Assembly (NCBI GenBank): GCA_024231375.1
Contig: JAAEQP010000023.1
Coordinates: 1 to 11,600 of the forward strand
Source: a bacterium
GTDB taxonomy: Bacteria > Hydrogenedentota > Hydrogenedentia > Hydrogenedentiales > SLHB01
DNA: 11,600 bases
Reading direction: 5' to 3'
Below are positions 1 through 6,153 of this stretch, piece by piece (position 1 is the first letter of the stretch; each line of letters starts with the position of its first letter). Made by a program: the position numbers and the translations under genes. The notes under the pieces were generated by a model that made no database searches, was not told where the DNA came from, and saw nothing but the letters and a program-made list of their open reading frames with translations.

Positions 1-62
1 AGCGAAGTCGAGGGATCTCTTGCGGGTAGGCGCTCGCCGATGAGAGATCCTTCGACTTCGCT
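1..62. repeat. Palindromic intergenic repeat (REP-like hairpin)
   Basis: Bases 1-20 and 43-62 form an inverted repeat with 19 of 20 positions complementary. The 22-nt loop is GC-rich. The arm contains GCGAAGTCGA and GGATCTCT, followed on the right by CTCGGGATGACG. From memory, this motif recurs as a dispersed intergenic palindrome in many environmental bacterial genomes. The left end may be cut by the window edge. It lies downstream of serpin copy A and could fold as an RNA hairpin, but there is no T-tract to mark a classical terminator. Confidence 0.6.
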
Positions 63-201
63 CGGGATGACGTAGTTGGGGTTTGTCTGTGCTGGAGGTG
101 AAGTCCTCGGCAATCCGGGGTTTCTCCAGCGGCCCCTCTGTCCTTCCCGTCAACCGACGCGGTGGTGGCGCCCGCGCACAGGCGCCTGCTCTACTCCCTA
201 C
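63..201. other. Gene-free stretch with a nested inverted repeat
   Basis: I see no convincing gene here. The stretch contains a perfect 7-bp inverted repeat, GCTGGAG at 91-97 and CTCCAGC at 124-130. It encloses a 6-bp stem with one G-T wobble (105-110 with 115-120, loop CAAT). It lies 72-111 bases past the stop of serpin copy A on the minus strand. It could be a weak transcription-end structure, but no run of U follows it on either strand, so I do not call it a terminator. Confidence 0.3.
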
Positions 202-1431
202 TCAACTCCGAGGGTCGACAATGCGGCCCAAGAAGAGCACCGCGCCGGTGCGTGTGTCTTGAATCAGGAACAGGAACGGGTGATCGGCGCGGAACACCTT
301 GGGGTCTTGAGGCAAAGTCGACAGGTAATGCACTTCGACGGCTGTAGCGGCTGAGGCCTCGGTCCCATTCTCCGTCACGCCCACGAACGCCTTGTGCATG
401 ACCCCGCCGATGAGAAGCCCTTCGGTCCGTGTCATCTTCGAGAAGTCGGCCCCAGGCCCAAAGGCCGAGACCATTCCCATGTTCTTGAGGACATCGGACA
501 AATTGAATTCACACGTCGTCTGGAACCGAGGGAGCCAAATCTTCACATCCGTGAGCGCCATGTCGCGCGTCCAGGAAGCCAAGCTCTCCCCGGTAAGCGC
601 GCGTTCCAAATCGCGCAGGCCGTCGACGGCTTTCGGCAGCAGAATGACCATCGACAGGTCTTTCCCTTCATACGGCATCGCCAGAGTCTGGGCCAAGTCG
701 GTTTCCGTGTACTGGTACTTTCCGGCCTGCCACATCGTAGTCACATCAACCGCCTCATCAGGCGTCAAGTGGAAGGGCTCTGCCTTGGTGTGCCTGTCCT
801 TGAACTTCTCCGCCTAGGGGGCGTTGAGATAGATGGCACTGGTGAGCACAAGGCGCGTATCGGCGGTCACCAGTGACGGGTTGATCAGATTCTCGATCTT
901 CTCATTCGTTTGGTTCGCGACCCACGCATTGATGCGTTCGCAGGCCTCGGCGGCATTGCCCATGTAGTCCACCTTCTCGGCCCCGGCATCGTATTGGTCA
1001 CGCACCACCTTCAGGAAGTCCTCCCTGAAGGCGTAGTACTCCTGCAGCCAGAGCGCGTTCGCCAGGTGCAGCTCGTAGTCGGGTTTCTCAGGTGGCCACA
1101 GGCGGTACATCAGCCCGGAGTACCCCAAGTGGGTCCGTTCAGGCGTGTCCGGTAGATGCAGGACGCTCGCCATCTCGGCAGCGGTGTCTCCGGCAGCCCC
1201 CGCATACGTCATGGCCAAGGCCGTGGAAATGCTGAAAGGTGACAAGAAGAGGTTGCCCTCGGTCTCGCGCACATGCCCGTAGAGGTCGAAGGCGAACGCA
1301 TTGACCCCGGCCGCGATCTCCTGGGCCGCCCCCCCATCGTAAGGTTCCAAGTTCGGCTTCACGGATTCCGCGCGGTCTCCGCAACCCGCCGACAACCCAA
1401 ACGTCATCACAAGAGCCAGAACGTTTCGCAT
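202..1431 (-). pseudogene. Serpin copy A, interrupted by one in-frame amber stop
   Basis: This is a serpin (serine protease inhibitor) reading frame of 409 codons, exactly as long as intact copy B. By hand count it is about 68% identical to copy B. The reading frame is continuous except for TAG at 814-816 (codon 206). Copy B has TGG there, encoding the serpin-conserved Trp of the FKGTW segment. No frameshift or second stop occurs in the 203 codons after it. The N-terminus looks like a lipoprotein signal ending LSAGC (Cys17), and GAGGGAGG precedes the ATG. The hinge ENGTEASAAT (residues 354-363) fits an inhibitory serpin. Counting from the hinge puts P1-P1' at Leu370-Ser371, which would suggest a chymotrypsin-like target. 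The signature FRADHPFLFLI is intact. A product ending at residue 205 would lack the hinge and reactive loop and could not inhibit. The TTG at 768 is an unlikely restart. Alternatives are stop-codon readthrough or a base-call error. Confidence 0.85.
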
Positions 1432-1530
1432 TGGCGCCTCCCTCCCTCGCGGTGCCGCCGCGACACCGTCGCGGCGAAGTCAGAGCGCGGACACGTCCGC
1501 GCACTCCAGATAGTCTCAACGCGTTGGCGC
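202..1530 (-). repeat. Tandem duplication unit, copy A
   Basis: This is the left unit of a direct duplication of about 1329 bp. It covers the serpin reading frame plus about 99 bp upstream of its start. Matching landmarks all sit at an offset of exactly 1469 bp: both start codons, codon 206, the hinge, both upstream hairpins and the CAACGCGTTG palindrome. The two units therefore aligned without net indels at every point I checked. Similarity stops at about 1530/2999, immediately after GCGTTGGCGC, and at about 202/1671. The 140 bp between the units (1531-1670) is unique. Confidence 0.85.
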
Positions 1531-1558
1531 GGCCTGGAGTGCGGCGGCACGACGCCGC
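1456..1558. repeat. Cluster of palindromes upstream of serpin A (BIME-like)
   Basis: Three perfect hairpins lie in 103 bp. The first is CGCCGCGAC/GTCGCGGCG (1456-1464 and 1468-1476, 3-nt loop). The second is GCGCGGAC/GTCCGCGC (1485-1492 and 1495-1502, 2-nt loop). The third is GCGGCG/CGCCGC (1541-1546 and 1553-1558). Between the second and third lies the 10-bp palindrome CAACGCGTTG (1517-1526). CACTCCAG (1502-1509) and CTGGAGTG (1534-1541) are inverted copies, so the second and third hairpins are units facing each other, as in paired REP/BIME arrangements. The first two hairpins fall in the 5' leader or promoter region of serpin A. I see no clear -35/-10 pair here. Confidence 0.7.
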
Positions 1559-1670
1559 TATGTCCTTCGTGTCCCATTCATGCGGACCTTAGTTCGCACA
1601 ACGACTCAAATTCCTGCATTCCGACGCGGAACGGCACGTTGCGTCTACCGCCTCCGGGCGGATGTCTTGC
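1531..1670. other. Unique spacer between serpin copies, with weak hairpins
   Basis: There is no gene. Besides the third hairpin of the palindrome cluster it contains TTCCG-ACG-CGGAA (1619-1631) and CCGCC-TCCG-GGCGG (1648-1661). The latter is 9 bases past the stop of serpin B on the minus strand and could slow or end transcription, but its stem is only 5 bp and no U-run follows. Read-through from copy B into copy A is therefore possible. Confidence 0.35.
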
Positions 1671-2900
1671 TTAGCTCCGAGGGTCGATAATGCGGCCCAA
1701 GAAGAGCACCGCGCCGGTGCGTGTGTCCTGAATGAGAAACACGAACGGGTGGTCGGCGCGGAACACTTTGGGCCCTGTGGGTGCGGCTAGCGCCTCTGCC
1801 TCAATCACGCCCGTGGCCGCGGCCGCCTCGGTGCCTTTCTCGTATACGTCCACGTAGGCTTTGTGGACCACCTCGTCGATGAAGAATTCTTCTTGCTGCG
1901 TGGTTTTCGAGAAGTCCGCGCTCGTGCTGAAGGCCAGCCGCATGCCCATGGCCTGCAACACATCGGACAGGCGGAACTCGCAGGTTGTCTGGAACCGAGG
2001 CAACGAGACCTCCACGTCGGCTGTCTCCTTGTTGCGCAACCAGGACGCCAGGTTCTCGGCGGAGAGGGTGCGTTCGAGTTCCGGCAAGCCTTCCAGAGTC
2101 TTCGGCAGCAGGATCACCATCGACAACTCATGGCCCTTGTACGGCATCTCGAGGATCCGGGCTGAATCGGTCTCGGCGTATTGGAAGATGCCGGTCTGAT
2201 GCATCGTAGGCACGTTGACTGCGTCGGTCGCGGTCAGATGAAACGGTTTGTCCTTGGTGCGAGTTTTCTTGAACTCTTCCGCCCATGTGCCCTTGAAGTA
2301 GATGGCATTGGTGAGGACGAGGCGCGTCGCGGAGGTAAGCAATCCTGGCTGGATGAGGTCGCGGATCTTCTTCTTGGTCTGCGCTTCGACCCAGGCGTTG
2401 ATCCGTTTACGGGCCTGCTCGGCCCCGTTGATGTAATCGACCGTTTCGACGCCGGCACTGTACTGGTCACGCGCCACCTTCAGAAAGGCCTCCTCAAACG
2501 CATAGCCCTGCTGCGGCCAGAGTGCATTCGCCACGTGCAGCTCGTAGACGGGTTTCTTGGGCGTTCGCAGGCGGTACATGAGCCCGGAATAACCCAGGTG
2601 CGTCTGCTCGGGCGTGTGGGGTAGGTGCAAGACGCTTTCCATCTCGGCGGCTGTGTCTCCGGCTGCGCCGGCATAGGTCATGGCCAAGGCCGTGGAAATG
2701 CTGAAAGGCGACAAGAAGAGGTTGCCCTCGGTCTCGCGCACATGCCCGTAGAGGTCGAAGGCGAAGGCGTTGCCCCCTGCCGCCACCTCCTCGACCGCTC
2801 CCTGATTGTAGGGGACCGGGTTCGGTTTCACGGCTTCCACGCCGCCCCCGCAACTGGCCGACAATCCGAGAACCATCACCACTGCTAGCACGTTTCGCAT
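1671..2900 (-). CDS. Serpin family protease inhibitor, predicted lipoprotein (copy B)
   Basis: This is an intact 409-residue serpin. Serpins trap target proteases when the protease cleaves the reactive-centre loop and the loop inserts into the main beta-sheet. Residues 1-17 form a hydrophobic signal ending LSAS-Cys17, a plausible lipobox, so the protein is probably exported and lipid-anchored. The residue after Cys is Gly rather than Asp, which in enterobacteria favours outer-membrane sorting. The core includes NLFLSPFSISTALAMTYAGA (60-79), FKGTW with conserved Trp206, and the C-terminal signature FRADHPFVFLI (380-390), which fits the serpin PROSITE pattern. The hinge EKGTEAAAAT (354-363) has Thr at P14 and small residues at P12-P9, typical of inhibitory members. 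Counting from it gives P1-P1' as Ala370-Leu371, suggesting an elastase-like target. The loop appears about two residues longer than that of alpha-1-antitrypsin, so the P1 call is uncertain. A strong Shine-Dalgarno (GGGAGGGAG) precedes the ATG. The target protease is unknown. Confidence 0.93.
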   Translation of the reverse strand: MRNVLAVVMVLGLSASCGGGVEAVKPNPVPYNQGAVEEVAAGGNAFAFDLYGHVRETEGNLFLSPFSISTALAMTYAGAAGDTAAEMESVLHLPHTPEQTHLGYSGLMYRLRTPKKPVYELHVANALWPQQGYAFEEAFLKVARDQYSAGVETVDYINGAEQARKRINAWVEAQTKKKIRDLIQPGLLTSATRLVLTNAIYFKGTWAEEFKKTRTKDKPFHLTATDAVNVPTMHQTGIFQYAETDSARILEMPYKGHELSMVILLPKTLEGLPELERTLSAENLASWLRNKETADVEVSLPRFQTTCEFRLSDVLQAMGMRLAFSTSADFSKTTQQEEFFIDEVVHKAYVDVYEKGTEAAAATGVIEAEALAAPTGPKVFRADHPFVFLIQDTRTGAVLFLGRIIDPRS

Positions 2901-2924
2901 TGGCGTCTCCCTCCCTTGCTGTGC

Positions 2925-2995
2925 CGCCGCGACACCGTCGCGGCGAAGTCAGAGCGCGGACACGTCCGTGCACTCCAAATAGTCTCAACGCGTTG
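2925..2995. repeat. Palindrome block upstream of serpin B
   Basis: This is the counterpart of the block before copy A. It has CGCCGCGAC/GTCGCGGCG (2925-2933 and 2937-2945), then GCGCGGAC/GTCCGTGC (2954-2961 and 2964-2971, one change that leaves a wobble pair), then CAACGCGTTG (2986-2995). The third hairpin and the facing GGAGTG arm found before copy A are missing, because the duplication ends at about 2999. Confidence 0.65.
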
Positions 2996-2999
2996 GCGC

Positions 3000-3275
3000 A
3001 TTCTCACTCGAATCCTTAGACCCCACATTCGTGTCCGAGTTCGGAATTCCTCAGTAATCCCCAGTTTCAGGTCAGGACGCAAGACAGGCAACTGCAAGAC
3101 CCCTCACCCCACCCCTCTCCCGCTGGGAGAGGGCGCGAGACGGGTCCAAACCAGGGACATTTCCGATACAGACCACAATCGACACGCCAGGGCTGGTTGC
3201 TTTCGGAGACTCCTTGTGGTCGTGAATGCCCCCAAATGAGAACTGGGGATTCCCGAGTTCGGAATTCCTCGCGGC
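3000..3275. other. Gene-free region with palindromic repeat and repeated 18-mer
   Basis: No gene is supported between the divergent serpin B and the GNAT gene. CCCTCTCCC-GCT-GGGAGAGGG (3113-3133) is a perfect 9-bp hairpin, preceded by CCCCTCACCCCA. From memory, this is a very common dispersed repeat in environmental bacteria. CCGAGTTCGGAATTCCTC occurs twice in direct orientation (3035-3052 and 3253-3270). AATCCCCAGTT (3056-3066) is the exact inverted copy of AACTGGGGATT (3241-3251). The roughly 236-bp interval may be one small repeat element or the scar of one. Confidence 0.5.
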
Positions 3276-3304
3276 TTGCGGTGCGGCTACCGGTTCATTA
3301 GTAT
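3276..3304 (+). promoter_or_regulatory. Candidate sigma70 promoter for the GNAT gene
   Basis: TTGCGG (3276-3281) and TAGTAT (3299-3304) are separated by 17 bp and sit about 45 bases before the start codon at 3349. The matches are 3 of 6 and 4 of 6 to the E. coli consensus, so this is only a candidate. Confidence 0.3.
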
Positions 3305-3348
3305 CGAGATCTTGCTTATCCAGTCGCAACTCAGAGGATCTACCGCCT

Positions 3349-4530
3349 ATGTCCGTCCCATTCTACAGTAAAGCGTTAAACGTCCGGCGCATGCGGGAGG
3401 AAGATGTCGACATAGCCCGCCGGTTGGCCACACGCGCCTTTGGCTGCAATTGCCTGGGTTGGTACTTTCCCGAGACCTCGCTGGTAGGCGAGACGCCTGA
3501 AGGAACCATCGTCTGCGCGCTGAATCTCACCCCGGCGCCGCTATGGTGGGGGCAGGACCGCGTGCCCGGGTCGGCCATTGGCGATGTGGCCACGGACCCG
3601 GACCACCAAGGCAAGGGATACGCGGGGGCGTTGATGCGGGCGGCCGTCCACTATCTGCGCGACAACGGATGGTGGGTGTGCCCGCTGTGGCCGTTCTCGG
3701 TGAAGTACTACGCCAAGTTCGGCTGGGCGCCCACCACACCCGACATCGGTCTGAAACCGTGGCCGGACCTCATTCGCCAGTTGGATGTGGACGCCAGCAC
3801 GGTGCGCACGGCCACTCCGGACGATGCCGAGGGCATCATGGCGGTACACACGCGGTGCGCCCAACAGACCAACTGCCAGACCGACCGTCCCGTAGCGTGG
3901 TGGCACGAACAGCTTACCAAGCATTCGGCTGTCGTTGATGTCGACGCGAAGGGCTGCGTGGTGGGATTTGGCCTGTTCGGCACGAAGAAGAAATCGCATG
4001 CTCAGGGTCGCACGATGACGGTTCATCGCCTGAACGGCGTGGACCTGCCCGCGACCCTCCGCGTGCTGCGCGCGTTGGCGGAAGTGCCCGACGTGACCGT
4101 GGTCGACCTGCTGCTCCCCTCGGACAGTCTGCTCCCGTATGCGCTGCCGGACCGGGCGCCCATGACGGCGCATCAATCATTGCAGATTCGCGTTATCGAC
4201 CCGGCGGGTGCGCTGGCATGCCTTCATCCGTCCGGCCATGTCGTGGGGAAGATCTCGTTCGAAGTGGACGATTGGGTGATGGGCCCCGAGCAGCCCGTTG
4301 GCGTGACGGCGGAGATCGCCGATGGCCAAGTCGCCACGAACGCTGGCGCGGGACCGAAGGCGCTACGCTGCGACATCAACACGTTTACCCAGCTCTTCAC
4401 TGGCGCCTTGTCGACCAAGGAAGCGCGGTCGCTTGGACGTTTGGACGGAGGAGACGCCGCAACGGACGCGTTGTGCGACACGCTTCTTCATGGGCGCGTG
4501 CCGCATCGAGGCCGGTTTGAGCCGGGATGA
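3349..4530 (+). CDS. Eis-like GNAT family N-acetyltransferase
   Basis: This 393-residue protein has the layout of the Eis family: an N-terminal GNAT domain, a second degenerate GNAT-like domain, and a C-terminal sterol-carrier-like (SCP2) domain. Such enzymes move an acetyl group from acetyl-CoA to amines, and mycobacterial Eis modifies aminoglycosides. Residues 80-97 carry the acetyl-CoA motif (VATDPDHQGKGYAGALMR; QGKGYA at 87-92). KYYAKFGW (119-126) matches the Eis segment holding the general-acid Tyr, probably Tyr121. Residues from about 300 to the end resemble the SCP2-like part. In Eis the catalytic base is the carboxylate of a C-terminal Phe. Here the chain ends RGRFEPG, three residues past a Phe, so that role may differ. 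I chose ATG 3349 (MSVPFYS) because AGAGGA precedes it. The frame is open back to 3226, but those residues do not look like protein. The oxidoreductase gene follows 72 bp later on the same strand. The substrate is unknown. Confidence 0.85.
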   Translation: MSVPFYSKALNVRRMREEDVDIARRLATRAFGCNCLGWYFPETSLVGETPEGTIVCALNLTPAPLWWGQDRVPGSAIGDVATDPDHQGKGYAGALMRAAVHYLRDNGWWVCPLWPFSVKYYAKFGWAPTTPDIGLKPWPDLIRQLDVDASTVRTATPDDAEGIMAVHTRCAQQTNCQTDRPVAWWHEQLTKHSAVVDVDAKGCVVGFGLFGTKKKSHAQGRTMTVHRLNGVDLPATLRVLRALAEVPDVTVVDLLLPSDSLLPYALPDRAPMTAHQSLQIRVIDPAGALACLHPSGHVVGKISFEVDDWVMGPEQPVGVTAEIADGQVATNAGAGPKALRCDINTFTQLFTGALSTKEARSLGRLDGGDAATDALCDTLLHGRVPHRGRFEPG

Positions 4531-4551
4531 TCCGGGAGTGCCCGAGCCCCT

Positions 4552-4560
4552 TGCTATACT
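4552..4560 (+). promoter_or_regulatory. Candidate extended -10 promoter for the oxidoreductase gene
   Basis: TGCTATACT fits the extended -10 pattern TGnTATAAT at 5 of 6 hexamer bases. It lies 42 bases before the ATG at 4603, in the 72-bp gap after the GNAT stop. No -35 is evident at the right spacing, which extended -10 promoters can tolerate. The gene may also be read from the GNAT promoter. Confidence 0.35.
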
Positions 4561-4602
4561 GTCCGGGACGTACGCGCAATGAACCGAAGGGAGGATAGGC
4601 TT

Positions 4603-5622
4603 ATGGACGCCCTCGGAGTCGGCATCATCGGAACGGGAACGTGGGGAAGCCTTCACGCGGCCACGGCCGCGGACACGGACGGGGTTGAACTCAAGGCCGT
4701 AGCCGACTTGGACGAGGGGCGCGCCCAGGCCCTGGCCGAGCAACACGGCGCTACGCCCTACACGGACTACGCGGACCTGCTGGCCGACGACACCGTGGCG
4801 GCCGTGTCCATCGTGACGCCGGATTTCGCCCACGCGGACATCGCCGTGGCGGCCGCGGAGGCGGGCAAGCACATCCTCTGCGAGAAGCCACTTGCCACGA
4901 CGGTGGAGGCGTGCCAACGGATTCTGGACGCGGCAGACCGGTCCGGCGTGAAGCTGATGGTGGATTTCCACGCCCGCTGGAGCCCGGTGATGTACCGCGC
5001 CTGGAAAACGATCCAAAAAGGCGCCATCGGCGATATGCAGCACGTGTACTACCGGTTGAGCGACCGCATCTTTGTGCCCACCGAGATGCTTTCCTGGGCG
5101 GCCCAGTCGACGGTGATGTGGTTCATCGGCAGCCATTCCATCGACACGGTGCGATGGCTGTTGGACGACGAAGTGAAGCGGGTGTTCGCGGTATCGCAGT
5201 CCCGGGTCCTGCGCGGCATGGGCATCGATACGCCCGACTACTACCAGGCGACTCTTGAGTTCCGGTCGGGGGCTACGGCCGTGATCGAGAACTCGTGGAT
5301 CATGCCGAATACCATGCCGAACATTATCGATTTGAAATGCGAACTCGTGGGCAGCAAGGGCGCAGTGTACTTCGACGCAAGCCACCATCGCGCCATCGAG
5401 GAGTACACGCTGGACGAGGCGGGCTATCCCGATGTATTCGTGATGCCCGAGGTGCAAGGACGTCAGACGGGATTCGCAACCGACAGCATTCGCCATTTCT
5501 ACGATTGCTGCATGAACGACACGCCGTTGAAGGTGACTGGGCAGGACGGCCTGGAAGTGACGAAAGTCATCTGCGCGGTCGACGAATCGGTCCGCACGGG
5601 GCAGCCCGTGGACCTGGAGTAG
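4603..5622 (+). CDS. Gfo/Idh/MocA family NAD(P)-dependent oxidoreductase
   Basis: This 339-residue protein is a normal length for the family, whose members oxidise or reduce sugars, inositols and related polyols with NAD(P). Residues 6-15 (VGIIGTGTWG) form the Rossmann GxGxxG motif. VADLDEGRAQALA (33-45) follows beta-2. The family hallmark EKP is at 94-96 (CEKPLATT). The dehydrogenase domain contains GSHSIDTVRW (176-185), with His178 and Asp181 in the place where the family keeps its substrate and catalytic residues. There is no signal peptide, so it should be cytoplasmic. I chose ATG 4603 because AAGGGAGGA (4587-4595) sits seven bases upstream. The ATG at 4579 overlaps that ribosome site and has none of its own. 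The substrate cannot be read from sequence. Next to a glycoside hydrolase a sugar substrate is plausible, but that gene is convergent and not in the same operon. Confidence 0.93.
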   Translation: MDALGVGIIGTGTWGSLHAATAADTDGVELKAVADLDEGRAQALAEQHGATPYTDYADLLADDTVAAVSIVTPDFAHADIAVAAAEAGKHILCEKPLATTVEACQRILDAADRSGVKLMVDFHARWSPVMYRAWKTIQKGAIGDMQHVYYRLSDRIFVPTEMLSWAAQSTVMWFIGSHSIDTVRWLLDDEVKRVFAVSQSRVLRGMGIDTPDYYQATLEFRSGATAVIENSWIMPNTMPNIIDLKCELVGSKGAVYFDASHHRAIEEYTLDEAGYPDVFVMPEVQGRQTGFATDSIRHFYDCCMNDTPLKVTGQDGLEVTKVICAVDESVRTGQPVDLE

Positions 5623-5640
5623 TCGTTCGGCCCAGCGGCC

Positions 5641-6153
5641 TCAGCGGATAGCGTGGACGCCCAGTTTGTATATCCAGGCCACGAGTACGACAACGGCCGC
5701 CGCGATGAACGTGCCTTTCGACTGGAGCCGACGAACGGCGGCCTCGGGATAGCGTCCGATAACCGCACCAACCGCGCACAGCACGGCACCCAAGGCGCAG
5801 AGGATCGCGATCAAGGCTCCGGCCGGCTGGGTGGCAAATGATCGGATAGGCCGTCCATGGGCCATTTCCGCGAAGGCGGTTGTCATGCCGCAGAAGGGGC
5901 AGGGCACATCGAAGAGCCACTGGGTCATGCATGGCGCGAGACCGAGTTGTTCATGGGTGCCCAAGCCGCGCGGGTCCGGTGACAGCCACGCCGCGAGCAC
6001 GAACACACAGACCAGCCCGCCGGCGGCAGCCGCCAGGAGGGTCCGTTCGGAGCGGCCGAAGGAGTGCCACCCCGTGTGCAGAGGAGGCGGAACAGATGTT
6101 GGTTTCTCCTGCTCTACAGCGCCCGCCTCATCGTGACCCAAGTTTTGCGGCAT
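5641..6153 (-). CDS. DUF2752 domain membrane protein
   Basis: This 170-residue protein is unnamed but recognisable as DUF2752 by its motif CPFCGMTTAF (85-94). The paired cysteines Cys85 and Cys88 could bind metal or a thiol partner. Predicted membrane spans lie at about 39-57, 111-133 and 146-164. The N-terminal 30 residues are polar and probably disordered. The biochemical role of the family is unknown to me. The ATG lies inside the end of the upstream GH123-like gene, overlapping it by 26 nt in another frame, with weak ribosome-site GAGAAG just before it. Translational coupling and shared expression are therefore likely. The convergent oxidoreductase gene ends only 18 bp away, leaving no room for a standard intrinsic terminator. 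Confidence 0.85.
   Translation of the reverse strand: MPQNLGHDEAGAVEQEKPTSVPPPLHTGWHSFGRSERTLLAAAAGGLVCVFVLAAWLSPDPRGLGTHEQLGLAPCMTQWLFDVPCPFCGMTTAFAEMAHGRPIRSFATQPAGALIAILCALGAVLCAVGAVIGRYPEAAVRRLQSKGTFIAAAVVVLVAWIYKLGVHAIR

Larger units (their letters stand above)
1671..2999 (-). repeat. Tandem duplication unit, copy B
   Basis: This is the right unit of the serpin duplication. Its upstream block (2901-2999) is nearly identical to 1432-1530, even though the protein-coding parts are only about 68% identical at the amino-acid level. Either the upstream block is conserved for function, or it is a dispersed repeat that both copies carry. Confidence 0.85.

Noticed and set aside
202..768. The second half of serpin A as a separate short gene starting at TTG 768
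   Set aside because: It is the in-frame continuation of the same gene after the amber codon. A C-terminal half-serpin starting inside a beta-strand would not fold.
1648..1661. Intrinsic terminator after serpin B
   Set aside because: The stem is only 5 bp and no U-run follows on the minus strand.
3226..3348. Longer N-terminus for the GNAT protein (start at 3226)
   Set aside because: The extra 41 residues fall in the repeat region, are not domain-like, and a better-placed start with AGAGGA upstream exists at 3349.
4363..5496. A 377-codon open frame on the minus strand
   Set aside because: It is antisense to the oxidoreductase and GNAT genes, His/Arg-rich, without motifs or a good ribosome site. 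It is a shadow frame.
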